DNA from: Athripsodes cinereus
Taxonomy: Eukaryota > Arthropoda > Insecta > Trichoptera > Leptoceridae
Assembly (NCBI GenBank): GCA_947579605.1
Contig: OX388325.1
Span: forward strand, 7,931,572 to 7,995,571
Reading direction: 5' to 3'
Length of the DNA stretch: 64,000 nt
How positions within the stretch are numbered: the stretch's first letter is position 1; the number at the start of each line of letters is the position of its first letter. Of the stretch, positions 41,074 through 53,104 are shown piece after piece. A program made the translations under genes and the position numbers. Below the pieces are notes generated by a model, which saw only the letters and a list, made by a program, of their open reading frames with translations, ran no database searches and was not told where the DNA came from.

Positions 41074-41357
41074 TTGTATGTATGTAAGTAAGGTTTATTT
41101 ATATATTCATTATATTTCATGTCCTCACTTATATATATCACTTGATTCTACTTTTAATTCCTTATTTAACTTAAAAAAACTCAACAAAAAGCGGGCAACT
41201 AAATACTAACACCTTTCGAATTTTGCCGGTCCTGCGCTCACTGCGCTGTGCGCCAACACATTTCGAAGAAGTGAGTTAACACATCCGGCGCAGTGAATTG
41301 AGTTGGCGCAATTGCGCGGCGCAGCGCAGCGCAGTGTTACACATCTCTAGTAATCAA

Positions 41358-42379
41358 TTCAAAGCTGCTGGTAGTTTTTTGAGTCTGTTTATTTTTCTTG
41401 CAATTGGGAGTGTATACGAAAGTAAGTGGTTGTAATTAAATTTTTAAATTAAGTACTTAGGTAGTAAGTTACATTTCAATTTTCAAACATTGTTGAAGTT
41501 TTGTATTTGATTAGTAAAATTTCGGGTGAGATGATCGCATCAAAATAAAATTTATGATTTTTCTACTTATATTCATGTGGTTACATAGTTTTTCACCTGA
41601 ATAATGATAACCCATCTAAATTTGCTCGATTTCATCAGCTCAAAATTAATTATTTGCATTTTTGGTACACAATGCATAAAATAACATCAGACATAACCTA
41701 CAATCAGTGAAACAGAAAAATAATTATATTCTATTCTCAAGACCATCCACTCGTTTGCGAGTGATATTGGCCGTATAAATAATACTTAATAAATGTAGTG
41801 TGGCACAAGGGGGGGGGGGGGGGAAACTTTTCGGATGAAGGGCCAAATTCAGGAATTCATAATTATCGGCTGGCCGCAAGTAAAATATCATTTTTATATG
41901 TACAAATTTATTATAATGAAAGTGCATAGTGTTCTTTATTTGAGTTATGCCGTTATGAACAAGATCCAAGATCATAGAATTACAAGACATTTTTTAAATT
42001 TATTTTCAATCTTTGTATAAAAATTCGTTAGAAGAGAAAAACGTGATTATTTAAATAAAAATTATATTACTCGCGGGCCGCAGTATACCGGTAGCATAAA
42101 GTAACACCAGACCCAATCCACAATCTATGTCGGACGCGTACGAAAAATGCAAATAATTAATTTTGTGCTAAAAAAAATCCATCGGATTCTTTTTGTACAG
42201 ATGAAATACTACATATCTACATAAAACAAAAAAAAAACGACACTTAAATAATGTTCATGTCATCTGGCTAAGTTTCTTAAAATTAGTTATCACTGTCCCA
42301 CCAACAAAGAGAGAGAGAGAGAGAGAGTCATTCATCCAAGTATTTTAAGATCTTCATCCATAAATAGCAATCAGAAATC
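41358..42379. other. MED22 upstream region; no gene recognised
   Basis: AT-rich. A poly-G run lies at about 41808-41822 and a (GA)n microsatellite at about 42307-42327, roughly 50 bp before the MED22 ATG. No TATA or other promoter element can be called safely. Confidence 0.5.
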
Positions 42380-43721
42380 ATGCAGCGAAATCTACCACAG
42401 TCCAAAGAGGCCCTTCTTAAATCTTACACGGCCAGACTGAAAGACGATGTGAAGAGCATGCTGGAAAATTTTGAAGGTAACATATTAAAATTTGTTTTGG
42501 CGTTATATCTCTACTCAATGCTGTCGGACCATCTTGTCCGGGGCATACTCAATTTTGTCAAATTTAAAACGATTACATGTATGCAAGTGTTGTACCGCAG
42601 AGCACTTGGCAAAGAATTAGTCTCCTGCTCTTTTCTATGAAGTTTTGCGTTTCCTGTAAAGTCAAGTGTTCGAAAAAATACAGACATTTTACATCTTAAG
42701 TTCAGCGATGATGTTTGACACCTATTCCGAATTTCTTAATTTTTTGTTGGCACGGAGAGAACAGCTTGCTTGTTTATTACTAAATTAAGCTGGTGTGCTG
42801 GCTACCTCACTCATGGGATATGCTGTGATGGTATTGTTGTGGTAGAAATGTTTTAAAATGTTTGTGTGGTGATTTCAGAAATAATTCGTCTAGCAAAAGG
42901 AGAGAATGAGTCACAATTGAACAGGATGACACAGATAGAACAAGACACCTTTGAGATGCAAGTGAGAGCTGCCAATATAGGTGAGTTTCATCTCCCTCCA
43001 GTAGCCCCCAGTAAATAGGCCTCCCATTCTTTTTGTAAGTTACAGGAAAATGCAGAACTGTCCAGAGGCCTGAGTCAAACACACATTTTAGCGTTACGGT
43101 TTCGTTCCGTTAACGTTCAAATGCAGAGGACGTTGCGCCAAAGTGTCAATTTTCGTAACTATTGTGTATCTAAGCAACGAAATTGGCACTTGCTCACAAC
43201 GTCGTCTGAAATTCAAACGCTAACGGAACGAAAACGTAACGTGAAAATGTGTGTTGACTCAGGCCTCAGTTCTATGGAACGTAGAGCAAGTAGAAATATT
43301 TGAGATATCACCATCATCCTTTAATGGTCTATTGAGCAGAGGTGAGGTATATTGCCACCCATCCTGAAAGACTTTATTGGCATGAAGAGAACAACTGGAG
43401 TGTTTATTACAGAAAGTTATGTTAACAATATATAAGTAGTACTTACGATATCCAGTTCTACTGCTTGTCATTAACAGGATGTTTTTTTTTATATATATTT
43501 CAGTACGAGCTGGTGAGTCCCTCATGAAACTAGTATCGGACATAAAGCAGTATTTGATCCTCAACGATTTCCCCAGCGTCAATGAAGCCATCATTCAGAA
43601 CTCTAAGCTGTTCCGTACCAAACAACAAGAGTGTGATCAGAAACTGATGACATTAAGAGACGATATCGCCGCAGATTTGTACGATTTGGAGGAAGAGTAT
43701 TTCACAAGTATTTACAAATAA
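42380..43721 (+). CDS. MED22: Mediator of RNA polymerase II transcription subunit 22
   Basis: Three exons, 42380-42476, 42879-42980 and 43504-43721, with GT-AG introns, phase 1 at both junctions, total 138 aa. The protein starts [20 protein letters not shown], continues [20 protein letters not shown], and has the conserved [19 protein letters not shown] and [12 protein letters not shown] blocks before ending [10 protein letters not shown]. This matches the Surf5/MED22 family throughout, and the length equals the short animal form (about 140 aa). MED22 is a helical subunit of the Mediator head that pairs with MED11 and contacts MED17, linking activators to RNA polymerase II in the nucleus. The start is the first ATG and fits the family N-terminus. 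Intron 1 contains a SINE-like repeat; intron 2 contains a MITE (43066-43266). The stop overlaps an AATAAA. Confidence 0.97.
42683..42835. repeat. SINE-like dispersed repeat in MED22 intron 1
   Basis: Same family as 7150-7292 ('tttacatcttaagttcagcg' ... 'catgggatatgctgtgatgg'). It occupies much of the 402-bp intron. Confidence 0.75.
43066..43266. mobile_element. 201-bp MITE in MED22 intron 2, 3-bp TSD
   Basis: Ends AGGCCTGAGTCAAACACACA and GTTGACTCAGGCCT, flanked by CAG on both sides (43063-43065, 43267-43269). Inner inverted arms 'gttccgttaacg' type. A half copy is at 24240-24346. Confidence 0.82.
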
Positions 43722-43839
43722 AACGAGTCAATTTTAAACTAGGATTTGACTCGTTAGTTGTGAAATATTGTCGAGGCGTTCAGAACCATTTAAACCATGA
43801 CTTGTACAAAAAGGCAGGTTTTGAAAAAGAAAATACATT

Positions 43840-43955
43840 TTACGTCTTAAGTTATACCTTAAAACCGCCCATCCTGAATGGGCACAGTGAGGATAGCTTG
43901 CATGTTTATCAAATGCGGGTGATCTGCTGGCTACCCCACTTGTGGACATAGTAAT
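43840..43955. repeat. SINE-like dispersed repeat
   Basis: Shares 'ttttacgtcttaagtt', 'cgcccatcctgaatgg' and 'gctggctaccccacttgtgg' with the 7150 family. It lies about 120 bp after the MED22 stop. Confidence 0.7.
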
Positions 43956-45210
43956 AGTAGTTAAAATGATTTACTGGTGAATTCTCAGCCCGTAGGTATT
44001 GTTTTATTATGTGCCAAAACAAAAGTACCTTTGTTTATTTAGAACAATACACGGCAATTGCCTTTACAAGTATGTAGATAAACTTTATAGTATTATAGTC
44101 TTTCTCACGAAACCTTTCCCCATGTCAATGTATTAGTTAATCCTTTCGTATTACGCATAAACACAAATACATCGACACATCCCGGTACATCCATTGGTTG
44201 AATATGAAGGTAAGTACTGCATTGTCATTAAAAGTGTTCGAAAATTTGACTTGATTTTTGAATTACTGAGTGTTCGTAATCTTCCTCTAAAAAGATGTCT
44301 CAAAGTAAATTGGACCAAGGAAAATCGCTTAATGGGCAGACCAAAGAAGTAATTTTAAATGTTTATGAATATTTAAATGTATGACTATTTTTGATTCGAC
44401 ACATTGTGTTTTTTCATGTTGTTTTCTTTGATTGTTAACATGTCAAAGGAACGCCGCAAATTTTTTTTTTTTTTTAAAAAAGATATATCTGGGTTTTTGT
44501 TATAGACCCAAATAAAACCTTATACACAGTGGCGGGACTAGGCTTTTCACATCGGGCATGCTTTGTACCAATATACTATTTTACTCGCAAACGAGTGGAT
44601 GTCCTTGATAATAATATTATATATAAATCGGAGACGGGACAAGGCTTTTCATGTTGGTCCTACATTCGTTATAATAAATAAATGAAATATATAAGATATT
44701 CAGAATGGTTCACATACCCCTTTGCTGAATTTAAGATATTAAATGGTTTATATGCGATTTCTCTTAAAGGATACTTGAAAACTTGAGTGGGAGATCTATT
44801 GTTTGTCAAAGACTTCATGGAGGAGTCCTTAATATAAATTAATAAAATACAAGAAGTCTGCGATACCTACAAATAAATACAATTAAGTATGTAACTTTAC
44901 GTAAAGTTAAATGTCGTAATTATTATACAATTTATTTTCTATATCTCGCGCATCCATCATAATATTATTAACTATGTAATCCTTTATGAAGAACGTTTCG
45001 AGTCTTAAAACTACACCAGCATTTGCACTAGTATCTACCTTCAAATAATTTTTAACTGCCTAGTACGTTGCAATACGACTCACACAATCAATACAAATAA
45101 AAACATACTCATATAGGTACACTATGCACCCAAACGTTCTTCATAGAAGCAATGCTTATTTGGCCCTAAAAATCGCACACATACAACCAAACATACACAA
45201 TAATACACAT
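43956..45210. other. Intergenic; repeat scraps
   Basis: Contains a SINE family 1 tail fragment (44476-44537), a short possible transposase first exon (44295-44384) and a CTCGCAAACGAGTGGATG motif near 44583. No host gene seen. Confidence 0.5.
44295..44384 (+). pseudogene. Possible first exon of a transposase-like gene
   Basis: An ATG-started 29-codon frame, MSQSKLDQGKSLNGQTKEVI then LNVYEYLN, followed by a GTATGA donor-like sequence that overlaps the stop. The segment resembles N-termini of HTH-containing insect transposon proteins (L.gQTkevi.NVYey). No second exon was found. Weak evidence. Confidence 0.35.
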
Positions 45211-45673
45211 CAGGGATGTTGCGAATATTCGCATCCGCAAATGCGGAGCTTCCGCATGTATTTGGACATCCGCATTCGCAATAATCGATGCGGATGTTTA
45301 TGCGGATGCGGATGTAAGACAATTTGCGACAAGAAAGAAAAGGGGGGGGGCGGCGAATGGCGCGTGCCGTTCGAACTTGACATTAACCAATGGGAACGAA
45401 AAAATTGGTGACAATATCAGACGCGTTTTTATTTTTGCCGGTTTTATTTTATTTTTGCAAATAACAAAAAAAGAAAAAAAATATTTCGCCAAAAAATCCA
45501 TAATATTATTGTAGCAACAATTTCGTCACATATTTGACAGTAGGGCCTATCAACTAAGATAGTTCCTACTTTTTTCTATAACATCTTAAACATCCGCATC
45601 CGCGGATGTGAGCCTTCAAAAATCCGCATTCACATCCGCGGATGTGTAAAAATCGACATCCGCAACATCCCTG
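45211..45673. mobile_element. Complete hAT non-autonomous element of the GGATGCGGAT family
   Basis: 463 bp from CAGGGATGTTGCGAATATTC to CGCAACATCCCTG, flanked by an exact 8-bp TSD ATACACAT (45203-45210, 45674-45681). Both ends are packed with GCGGATGCGGATG/CATCCGCATCCGC. The interior ('acgcgtttttatttttgccg') matches the copy at 17389-17830 in reverse. Confidence 0.94.
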
Positions 45674-46076
45674 ATACACATGTATGGCGCGTCATTGCCA
45701 ACTACGTATTCACACTAAAATTTAAGTGTGTGTTAGTGAGAACAGAAGCAACGTATAAAGCAAACATTGACTATTCCAGTAATTTAGCTATTCCAGTAAA
45801 TTATTGGATTTTATTAAAAAAGTCAAAATAACACATGGATTGAATACGCACGCACGCACAAATAGTACGCGCTTTTGATAAAAACTCTAAAACTTACAAA
45901 AAATGTATATTTGCTGCGTATATTTTTGTGCAATGATAACGGACGAATCGATTTCGTTGCAACGAAATGTTTGGCGGAAAATTCAAATTAGTTTTTGATG
46001 ATTTCAATATTTTCTTCATATATTCTTTGGGCATGCTGTGCTTTTTTGCATGTATGGCAGGCACGCGACTGCTTAT

Positions 46077-46200
46077 ACACCTTTCACAGTAAGCTACTAA
46101 AAGCTTGTGTCGTGAAAGGTGAGTTTGCCGGCACCTGGTATCAAACCACGGACCCCATGTTCACGAGGCCGAAATTCTACCACCAGGCTACCGACGAACT
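46077..46200 (-). repeat. tRNA-derived SINE (family 1)
   Basis: From 'acacctttcacagtaagc' to 'ccaccaggctaccgacgaac', same layout as 56622-56802, with the B-box region mutated (GGTTTGATACC). Confidence 0.78.
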
Positions 46201-49063
46201 CAAATATTATGTAAATAAATAAATATGTAAATAAACAAATTATTCTCATTTTTACATATTTTACGTAAAACAAAGGTGTTATTTTTGCCCCCAAATGTCA
46301 TTGGAAAATAATACAACTTGATTTTTTGGGTTTCTGATATTATGCTGAGTGTATAGGAAATGCATTTTAAGAAAGCTCTAGCCCTTCGTTTGAGTCCCAG
46401 AGGGAAATTCATTCAGGTTACTCGTAGTGTCTGTTGTAGATAACATAAAAGTTGCCATTGTGGGAGCTTGGTCAATATATCTTCCAGCACTTTACCGTGA
46501 GGAAGCAAAACGATGTTTGCAGCATCCTGTTCTTTTCACTCCAATTAAATGGACATTTGTACCCTTACCAGTTAAAAGATTTAATATTATTATTAATAGA
46601 TAGAGCTGAATTGGAGTCTGGTTCAATAAGCCAGTGAATTGCTTTTCTCATCCATTTGATCCTCATGTCCAAACAATATTGTAAATTGTTTACACGCATT
46701 CTATCCACATCTTGCAAATCCTGTTGCAAAGAAATTTTAATTTTTTTAATGATTTTTTTGTACATCATATTGTTGTTTGATGATGTTTTTATGTGAATTT
46801 TATATTTTGTAATAAAGTATTGTGAATAAACTACTTTTGTTATTACCTATATTATTTATTTATGTATCATACAGTTATAACAATAAATATAAACAATCAA
46901 CTATAACAATGAACAAACCTTTTAAGATTATGATTGTATAGTGGGTACTTGTAGGCAGTGCTATGGATGCGTGCTGAAGATCCATTGGGCGGATGTCGAA
47001 AACAAAGAGGTGTTAAATAAATAAGGGTAAGTGAAGTAGACAACTCTTTAAAAAAAAAACTGCCAGTGAGCACAACATCAGGCAGAAGCCGACCAAGAGA
47101 CACCTATTATTATAGGTCAAGTAAAGGGCATTAACTGTGGCAACTATCCTCCCTCTTCAGACTAACTGTCGTATCTGACATTTTTGGCGAAACCGAGTTA
47201 TGATCACCAATGTGTATTTATATGTGCCCTGCATGTTCTCACTGAAGATCACAACTGTTACCGTTATCCTGGAACAGCTTTCTGATTTGTTGTCGTATTT
47301 ACAAATTATTCTAAATAAAATGTGTTGTATCCACAATTTCATCACAAAAATGATTCTGGGATATATGAGAATAGGTACCTACAAATAAAATAATGAAATA
47401 TATTTACACGGTATCATATAACTAGGAGCGACGAAAATATGTACAGCGTAAAACAAAAAACGCTCTCCTAAACAATTTACATTTAGGCAGATACGACAGT
47501 TAGAAGAGGGACGATATATATATATATAATTAAAGAGAATAGCAGAAAATTGGGAGGAATGGAGATGAAAATTCAAACTCGTTTCAAACCAATCCAATGG
47601 ATTAACCCACACCAAACTTTTTCCCTCTCAGTGGGGTAGAACAAGAGATATTATTTCTACTCTAAATTATTTAATTTGTTTAACAAAAACTGTGCTTAAA
47701 AATATCACAAATGAATTATCTCAGTTCAACATAGGAATTGATATAGTAAAACACATTTTTTCTCTTTTATAAACAAAATTTATTTAATATTCAAATCAAT
47801 ACATGACATAATAACAATCAACCTCTATATACAGCACTCTAAATGTGTTATACATATTAAAAAGGTTTTTTTCCATTGTATAAACCTCGTGCGATAACCC
47901 CAGCGGACTTATCATATTCTTTTACTAAGTGCAGCATTGATATTTGAAACTATATTTTATTCTAAATATTTTAAAGGCAACAATCAAAACAGAAATAATT
48001 GAGTTGAATTTTGATTTACACCCAACAATCACTTGGGGAATATATTGAATAAATAATTTGATTATATGAATACTAAAGGCTTTGTATCTTATTAATTTTT
48101 ATTCTAAATCAATAAACGGCCTAAGCCTTTTAAATCCATACCATCACACCATCTCCCTCATGTGCGGTAGCCAATGGACTATCTACTGCACGTAATAAAC
48201 AGCAGGGCTAAAAAGGCCACTTTATATGAATCATATTAAAAAACAATTTAACAGCAACATTTCACCAAATATGAATTGCTCGATGTGTCCATTTTAGGTC
48301 CCCCCCCATTGTTAGAGTAAAATCACCACTGTTCACCATTTTAATATTGTTTTATTTACTCTGTTGTATAATGACGTTTAAAAAGAATAAATAAACAATG
48401 ATATATCATTACTGGTGAATTGAGGATATAACACATCACAATTTGTCTACTTAAAGGTAAAACTCATTATCTGCACGAAAGAAGCGCAATTGAGATATTA
48501 GCACTTGAGTCACTCGCTGTAAATCACAATTTCAAATGAGTTTTACTTTTAAAATGGTTCATACAATTTTGACATACTTAAAATAAACAAAACAACAACA
48601 AATAAAATTCATTGAAATTATTTACTTTTTCTTTTTTAAATAATATTAAACAGAAAGTAATTGTTAATATATATATTTTGAAAATAATTGTCATAATAAG
48701 CAGTTTATCTCAAGCGTGTCAAAATATACGATAGCTTAAATGATACATTTTGAATACGCCATGATGATACAAGTAAATTGAAACGCAATTCAGGACAATA
48801 GTCTTCCACTTATAATACGCTCATTGATGGGGGACGGTTGTAAGGACAAGATGACATCTGCCACTACCTGTTGGAGTGGAGAGATTTAGGCCAGACACGA
48901 AAAGAAGTAAATCTATGTTTGTTAAAGGCTGAAGAGCCGATTATTGTAATAACTAAATAAATAAAAAAGATATTGTTTCATAATTTTCCTGAAAAGAACT
49001 TGAAGGGGGGAACATGAAGTGTATTAATTTCTGTTTTGACTATATTTGTAAAACTTAATTTAT
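46201..49063. other. Intergenic; no gene recognised
   Basis: AT-rich. A reversed SINE-like repeat is at 48139-48215. A short frame ending LLKAEEPIIVITK followed by AAATAAATAAA at about 48850-48965 looks like a LINE 3' end. Other frames (46565 minus, 46897 minus) are unassigned. Confidence 0.45.
48139..48215. repeat. SINE-like repeat, reversed and partial
   Basis: 'ataccatcacaccatctccc' ... 'gcggtagccaatgg' ... 'gtaataaacagc' mirrors the end of the 7150-7292 repeat. Confidence 0.6.
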
Positions 49064-52000
49064 TTAATGATGTCCTACTTGTACATCCGCTTTACTATCT
49101 GGGAAATCGTAATGCACCGTATTATTTGTTGGATATTGTTTCTTCAATGCAGGAGGATACATTCTGTACTGGGGTTGGTTAGATATGAAAAATATCAAGA
49201 CAAAGAATCCAATGGTTCCTGCAAAAGCAGCCCACATCTGTCTGAGAGAATAGCGGTGCTTGTGATTAACGTTGAATCTCGTAGCTGTCATTATGGAGTT
49301 CTCAGCGTGAAACTGAAATATAACAGAAATAAAATATATATATATATGTATTGAAGCCAAAATATGCTATGTTACCAGCCGTTATTTTTCACTATACCCA
49401 TTCAAAATTTTTCAACATAATTATATTTGTTTCTTATAAATGTCGTTTGTTAACACAAAATTAAGGTCAGAAACTATTGCGGGTTATTTTTTTTTTATTT
49501 TATGTTCACTTGTACACGACGGCGTGAGCCTTTTACCCATTTAACATATTACAAAGTAAAAAAACAATTTGACAGATTGTGAATTGGTACAAATTTGTAA
49601 AAAATAAACATTAAGATGTAACAAAATTAATAGTTATTTGAACAAAACAACAATAGTAATAGAATAAAACAATTATATTAAATTATATAGAAAGATTGGA
49701 TAAAATTTGATGAATATAAATAATAATAGGACAAGGGGAAGAAGATGTATGTATGTAAATAATAATAGATAAAATGTCATAATATACAAATTAAAATAAA
49801 TATCGATATAAAATAGTCAAAGTTGATAATAGTCAAATTTATTAGATTATAAATATATGTCAAAAAAATTGAGTCATTAATAAACAACAGGTATAAAATT
49901 GAAACATTTAAAATAGAATTTGAAATAATATATAAAATACGAAATAATAATAATTAATAATAATGTTAATATGCAATGGATAGGTGATGAATTGTTACGT
50001 ACATTTATTATATAGGTATCAAATTGTGATACTTTTTTTAATGATAAGTAAATGTAATCTTAATGAAAAAAACTTTAAATATTGATTGTTGAAATCGAAA
50101 ATTCTCATTTTGTCTAATTTATTGATTTTATGTTTACATTATGTATGACGAAGAGGGTGTATTTACCTGAAAGAAGGGGTGTGAGAAAGTGCAGACGTCC
50201 AAGAACTACGTGGCTTGATCACGTGGATCAAACCTGTACCTGAGAGCCATTTAGTCTTTAAGTATAGTGGTATCAAGATAACAGCGAGAGTCGCTGTTGT
50301 ATTAGTGAGTTCTAGACGTATACGTATAGGCCCAAAAACAAAAAATGTTATTGTGTGAGTGTATACCGATAGGGGCTGGGTCGTAAACAGAGCCCTTTGT
50401 TGTTGACTGGTGTGCAAGTCAGTACGTTGAAAGCTCTCAAAGTGGAAGGTTGTTTCTTAGCGCACGGTGACCACACGTTGTAAATAAATTTATTTTTTTA
50501 TTTTTTTCGAGATGGAAAATAAAAGTGAACGAAGCAAACCTTTGCATAAACATATCTTTGAAAGCTTCACTAAAATAATATTTTTTGTGCTTGTATCTTA
50601 TTTGTTTATTTATACTTTTTGTATGGAAATAAAATGTTTTTCTCTATAAGGTATAAAGAAGTTTTTATTTCATTTTTCAAAGATAAAAAAGGTATATTTT
50701 CAGGTAGATATGTCTGGTATGTTTGTCAAAGGTATAAAATATATATTTTCAGGTAGATGTGGGGTATGTTTTCAAGTATGAATACAATAGGTAAGTAGAC
50801 ATGGGATATGGATATTACTCACACTAATAGGAAATGCTAATGAGTGAACTAAGTGTAAAAGGTAATTCTATATTGTACGTTAATACTAAAAATCTTATAT
50901 TGGTTAATTACGATGCATTGTCATGGGTTGTGACTCAGAACATAATTACAAAAATATCTATTTACTTCGTAGAAGACATGAGTCACGTGGTCACCCTACC
51001 ATTTTTGTCACTAATACAACAGCGACTCGCTGTTATCTTGATACTACTATACTAAAATGTCATTTTCAAATTCAATTTTTTAATCGAAGAAATCTCAACA
51101 TTTTACTAGTAATAAGCTGTATATAGTATATACAGCTTATTACATAGAACCTAAGCATTTCTGTACTTAAGACTCACGACTGTTGTGTTATTTGCGCTTT
51201 TTTCGTAACTTTGGCATATTTGTCTAAAACGCACTTAAATCCTAATGGCTCTCAGGTAGGTACAGAAATTCTCAAAGACGGTTTCGCATGTTAAATAAAA
51301 GAAATTGGTGTGTGTGTATGAGAAACTACATAAATGTGGAGGAAGCAAAAGAAGTGAGTAAGGATAGATCAACATAGCATTCCGTTCTCTCTGCCTACCC
51401 CCACGTGGCGTGAGGGTACAAATAAATATTTACATTATGATGTAAATGTCCTTGAATTTTGATAAATTGTACAGTGTCCTTGAAATGCAATGGCACGTAA
51501 ACAATACTTACGTATTGTCTAGAAAATAATATAGATAAATACCATGGAAAATTTCTGATGCTGAATTTTTATCTGTATTTCTTTAAGTCAAAGAGATCAA
51601 AGCAAACTGTCATAAGATCAAAATAGTGTTGTAATAGTCCTTATTGTGGACTTTCTCATGACATATTTATTTTCAAATCTTGACACAAACAGTAAGCACC
51701 TCAGTGTGCAGTTGACATGACATATAAACCTGATAATGGACTTCAGTTATTTCATTTATTAACCTTTAGCCCGCTGCAATATGGTAAACCTAGGTATGTA
51801 TTATACGCCACGACAAAACAAACTATCGTAAATCACATAATATTTCGACGTTTATTTGATATTTAATTATATTGTGACAAGGATTATAAATAATAATGAA
51901 TATATTATATTTTTTTAAAGTATAAACACTAACCTATGTTAGTATACCTAAATATAGATATAATACAATAATAAATAAGTCACAATATCACCGGTGCGAC

Positions 52001-52837
52001 GCTGGCGGACAGGACACTGTTTTTTGTGATATCACTGGTGATACGTTGGCGGACGAGGGGTTAAAGTCATGGTCCAGGGATTCTATACCGAGCTCGCATT
52101 CGCAAAGTGGCAAAAACACTATATTTTATGAAATATTTAGTTGATAAAAAAGATAATCAAAGCAGAATAGTCCTATATACTTAATATTGACTGTAGTTTT
52201 AAAAATGTGAAGGAATCAAACATGTGGGAAGTGGAGCAATAAGGTCTAAGGTCCAGACAAATAAAGTACAAAAATAAGTATTGAAAAGTTGCAAAAGATA
52301 AAATTGGTGGTATTTTTACTAAACAACGTAGACTTAATAATAACTTACAGCCTCATTGTAATTTTTCTTGTGTAGTGGGTAGTCCCAAGGATAGTAATCA
52401 TCTCGAGCTTCTGCCGAAATCATTGGCAGTTTAGGGTAATCACCATATCCCATACCATCGTCAGGGTATGTGTCATATTGGCTCAAGGGTATTCCATATT
52501 TCTCAGCCGCTTTACGTCGTTCTTCAGGAGTCTTTGGCAAAGGGCCTGGCTTATAATGTCTAATTTCATCTGAAATATAAAACATTTAAAGATTTGACAA
52601 AATATAACTATAATAATATAGTAAAATACAGCTGTCAAATTCTGACGTCTCCGTTCTGTGATGTAACGGCAAACAAAATGAGATTATATTAATGAAACGA
52701 GAAATAGAATGGTATATGAGAATGTAAAAATATAAAGTACACTTACGGCTCGAGCATCTTATTGCTGTGTAGATGATAGCAGGCTGTTTATCTGCCAATT
52801 TTACGGATATTTTAGCGAGCTTCGCCAAGGCCGCCAT
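49064..52837 (-). CDS. NDUFB8: NADH dehydrogenase 1 beta subcomplex subunit 8 (complex I)
   Basis: Three exons on the minus strand: 52747-52837, 52349-52569 and 49064-49312, all with GT-AG junctions, total 186 aa (the human length). Exon 1, MAALAKLAKISVKLADKQ, is a basic presequence-like N-terminus. Exon 2 holds the family signature (PKTPEERRKAAEKYG, YPDDGMGYGDYPKLP). Exon 3 has one transmembrane segment (FAGTIGFFVLIFFI) and the conserved PPALKKQYP. NDUFB8 is an accessory subunit in the membrane arm of mitochondrial complex I, needed for assembly rather than catalysis. Intron 2 (49313-52348, 3.0 kb) carries a LINE fragment, a 1-kb MITE and a piggyBac-like MITE. The gene is divergent from EFTUD2, with 1.5 kb between their starts. 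An AATAAA overlaps the stop codon. Confidence 0.97.
50144..51425 (+). pseudogene. LINE 3' fragment split by a MITE
   Basis: Left part (50144-50236) reads MTKRVYLPERRGV and RPRTTWLDHVDQ. Right part (51259-51425) resumes with ...VCMRNYINVEEAKEVSKDRST and LSAYPH. The same LINE family is at 39001-39830 and 7525-7692. The gap between is the MITE at 50239-51256. Sits in NDUFB8 intron 2, antisense to the gene. Confidence 0.8.
50239..51256. mobile_element. 1.0-kb element with CCTGAGAGCCATT termini and TA flanks
   Basis: Inverted ends (CCTGAGAGCCATTTAG, and the complement CTAATGGCTCTCAGG) between TA dinucleotides (50237-50238, 51257-51258). A second inverted pair of ~45 bp lies just inside ('gtatcaagataacagcgag', at about 50264 and 51056). 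A TA target suggests Tc1/mariner-type mobilisation. No transposase. Confidence 0.8.
51763..52060. mobile_element. piggyBac-like MITE (298 bp) at TTAA
   Basis: Flanked by TTAA at 51759-51762 and 52061-52064. Ends CCTTTAGCCCGCTGC and GGCGGACGAGGGG are weakly inverted. A 'ggtgcgacgctggcggac' unit is repeated in tandem near the right end (about 51990 and 52037). TTAA sites with C-rich tips are characteristic of piggyBac. Confidence 0.72.
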
Positions 52838-53017
52838 GTTTACGATTTATCTAGCGAATGGCCGGTGCTGCCATAATCAAATATTATACTTTTTTGGCCA
52901 GGGTGACAATGACTGTGACTCGCAGTGATTTTTTATTTTTTACCTGTACTTAAAAAATGCTCATAGATTTGCTATTAAACCATATTAAACAAACACTTTA
53001 ATAAAATAAAACACTTA

Positions 53018-53104
53018 TAGACCATTAAAGGTCACGTGGTTTTGTCTATGGTTTTGCTTTTGCTTGGGGGGCAAACAGTCAGATTACGCAAATCATCCTT
53101 GTCG
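53018..53104. repeat. Truncated MITE of the TAGACCATTAAAGG family (copy F)
   Basis: The first ~87 bases are present (TAGACCATTAAAGGTCACGT ... 'gcaaatcatccttgt'), then similarity stops. Confidence 0.85.

Larger units (their letters stand above)
37786..41349. mobile_element. hAT-like element, 3.6 kb including nested insertions
   Basis: Left end TAGACATGGGTAACTCAAC, right end GTTACACATCTCTA, flanked by an exact 8-bp TSD GTAATCAA (37778-37785, 41350-41357). Runs of GGCGCAGTGAGC-like motifs lie near each end. It contains another hAT-like element (38094-39934) and MITE copy E (40787-41073). No transposase frame was recognised. Confidence 0.88.

Noticed and set aside
45124..45411. 95-codon plus-strand frame
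   Set aside because: Runs through hAT terminal repeats; the peptide is just translated GCGGAT motif.
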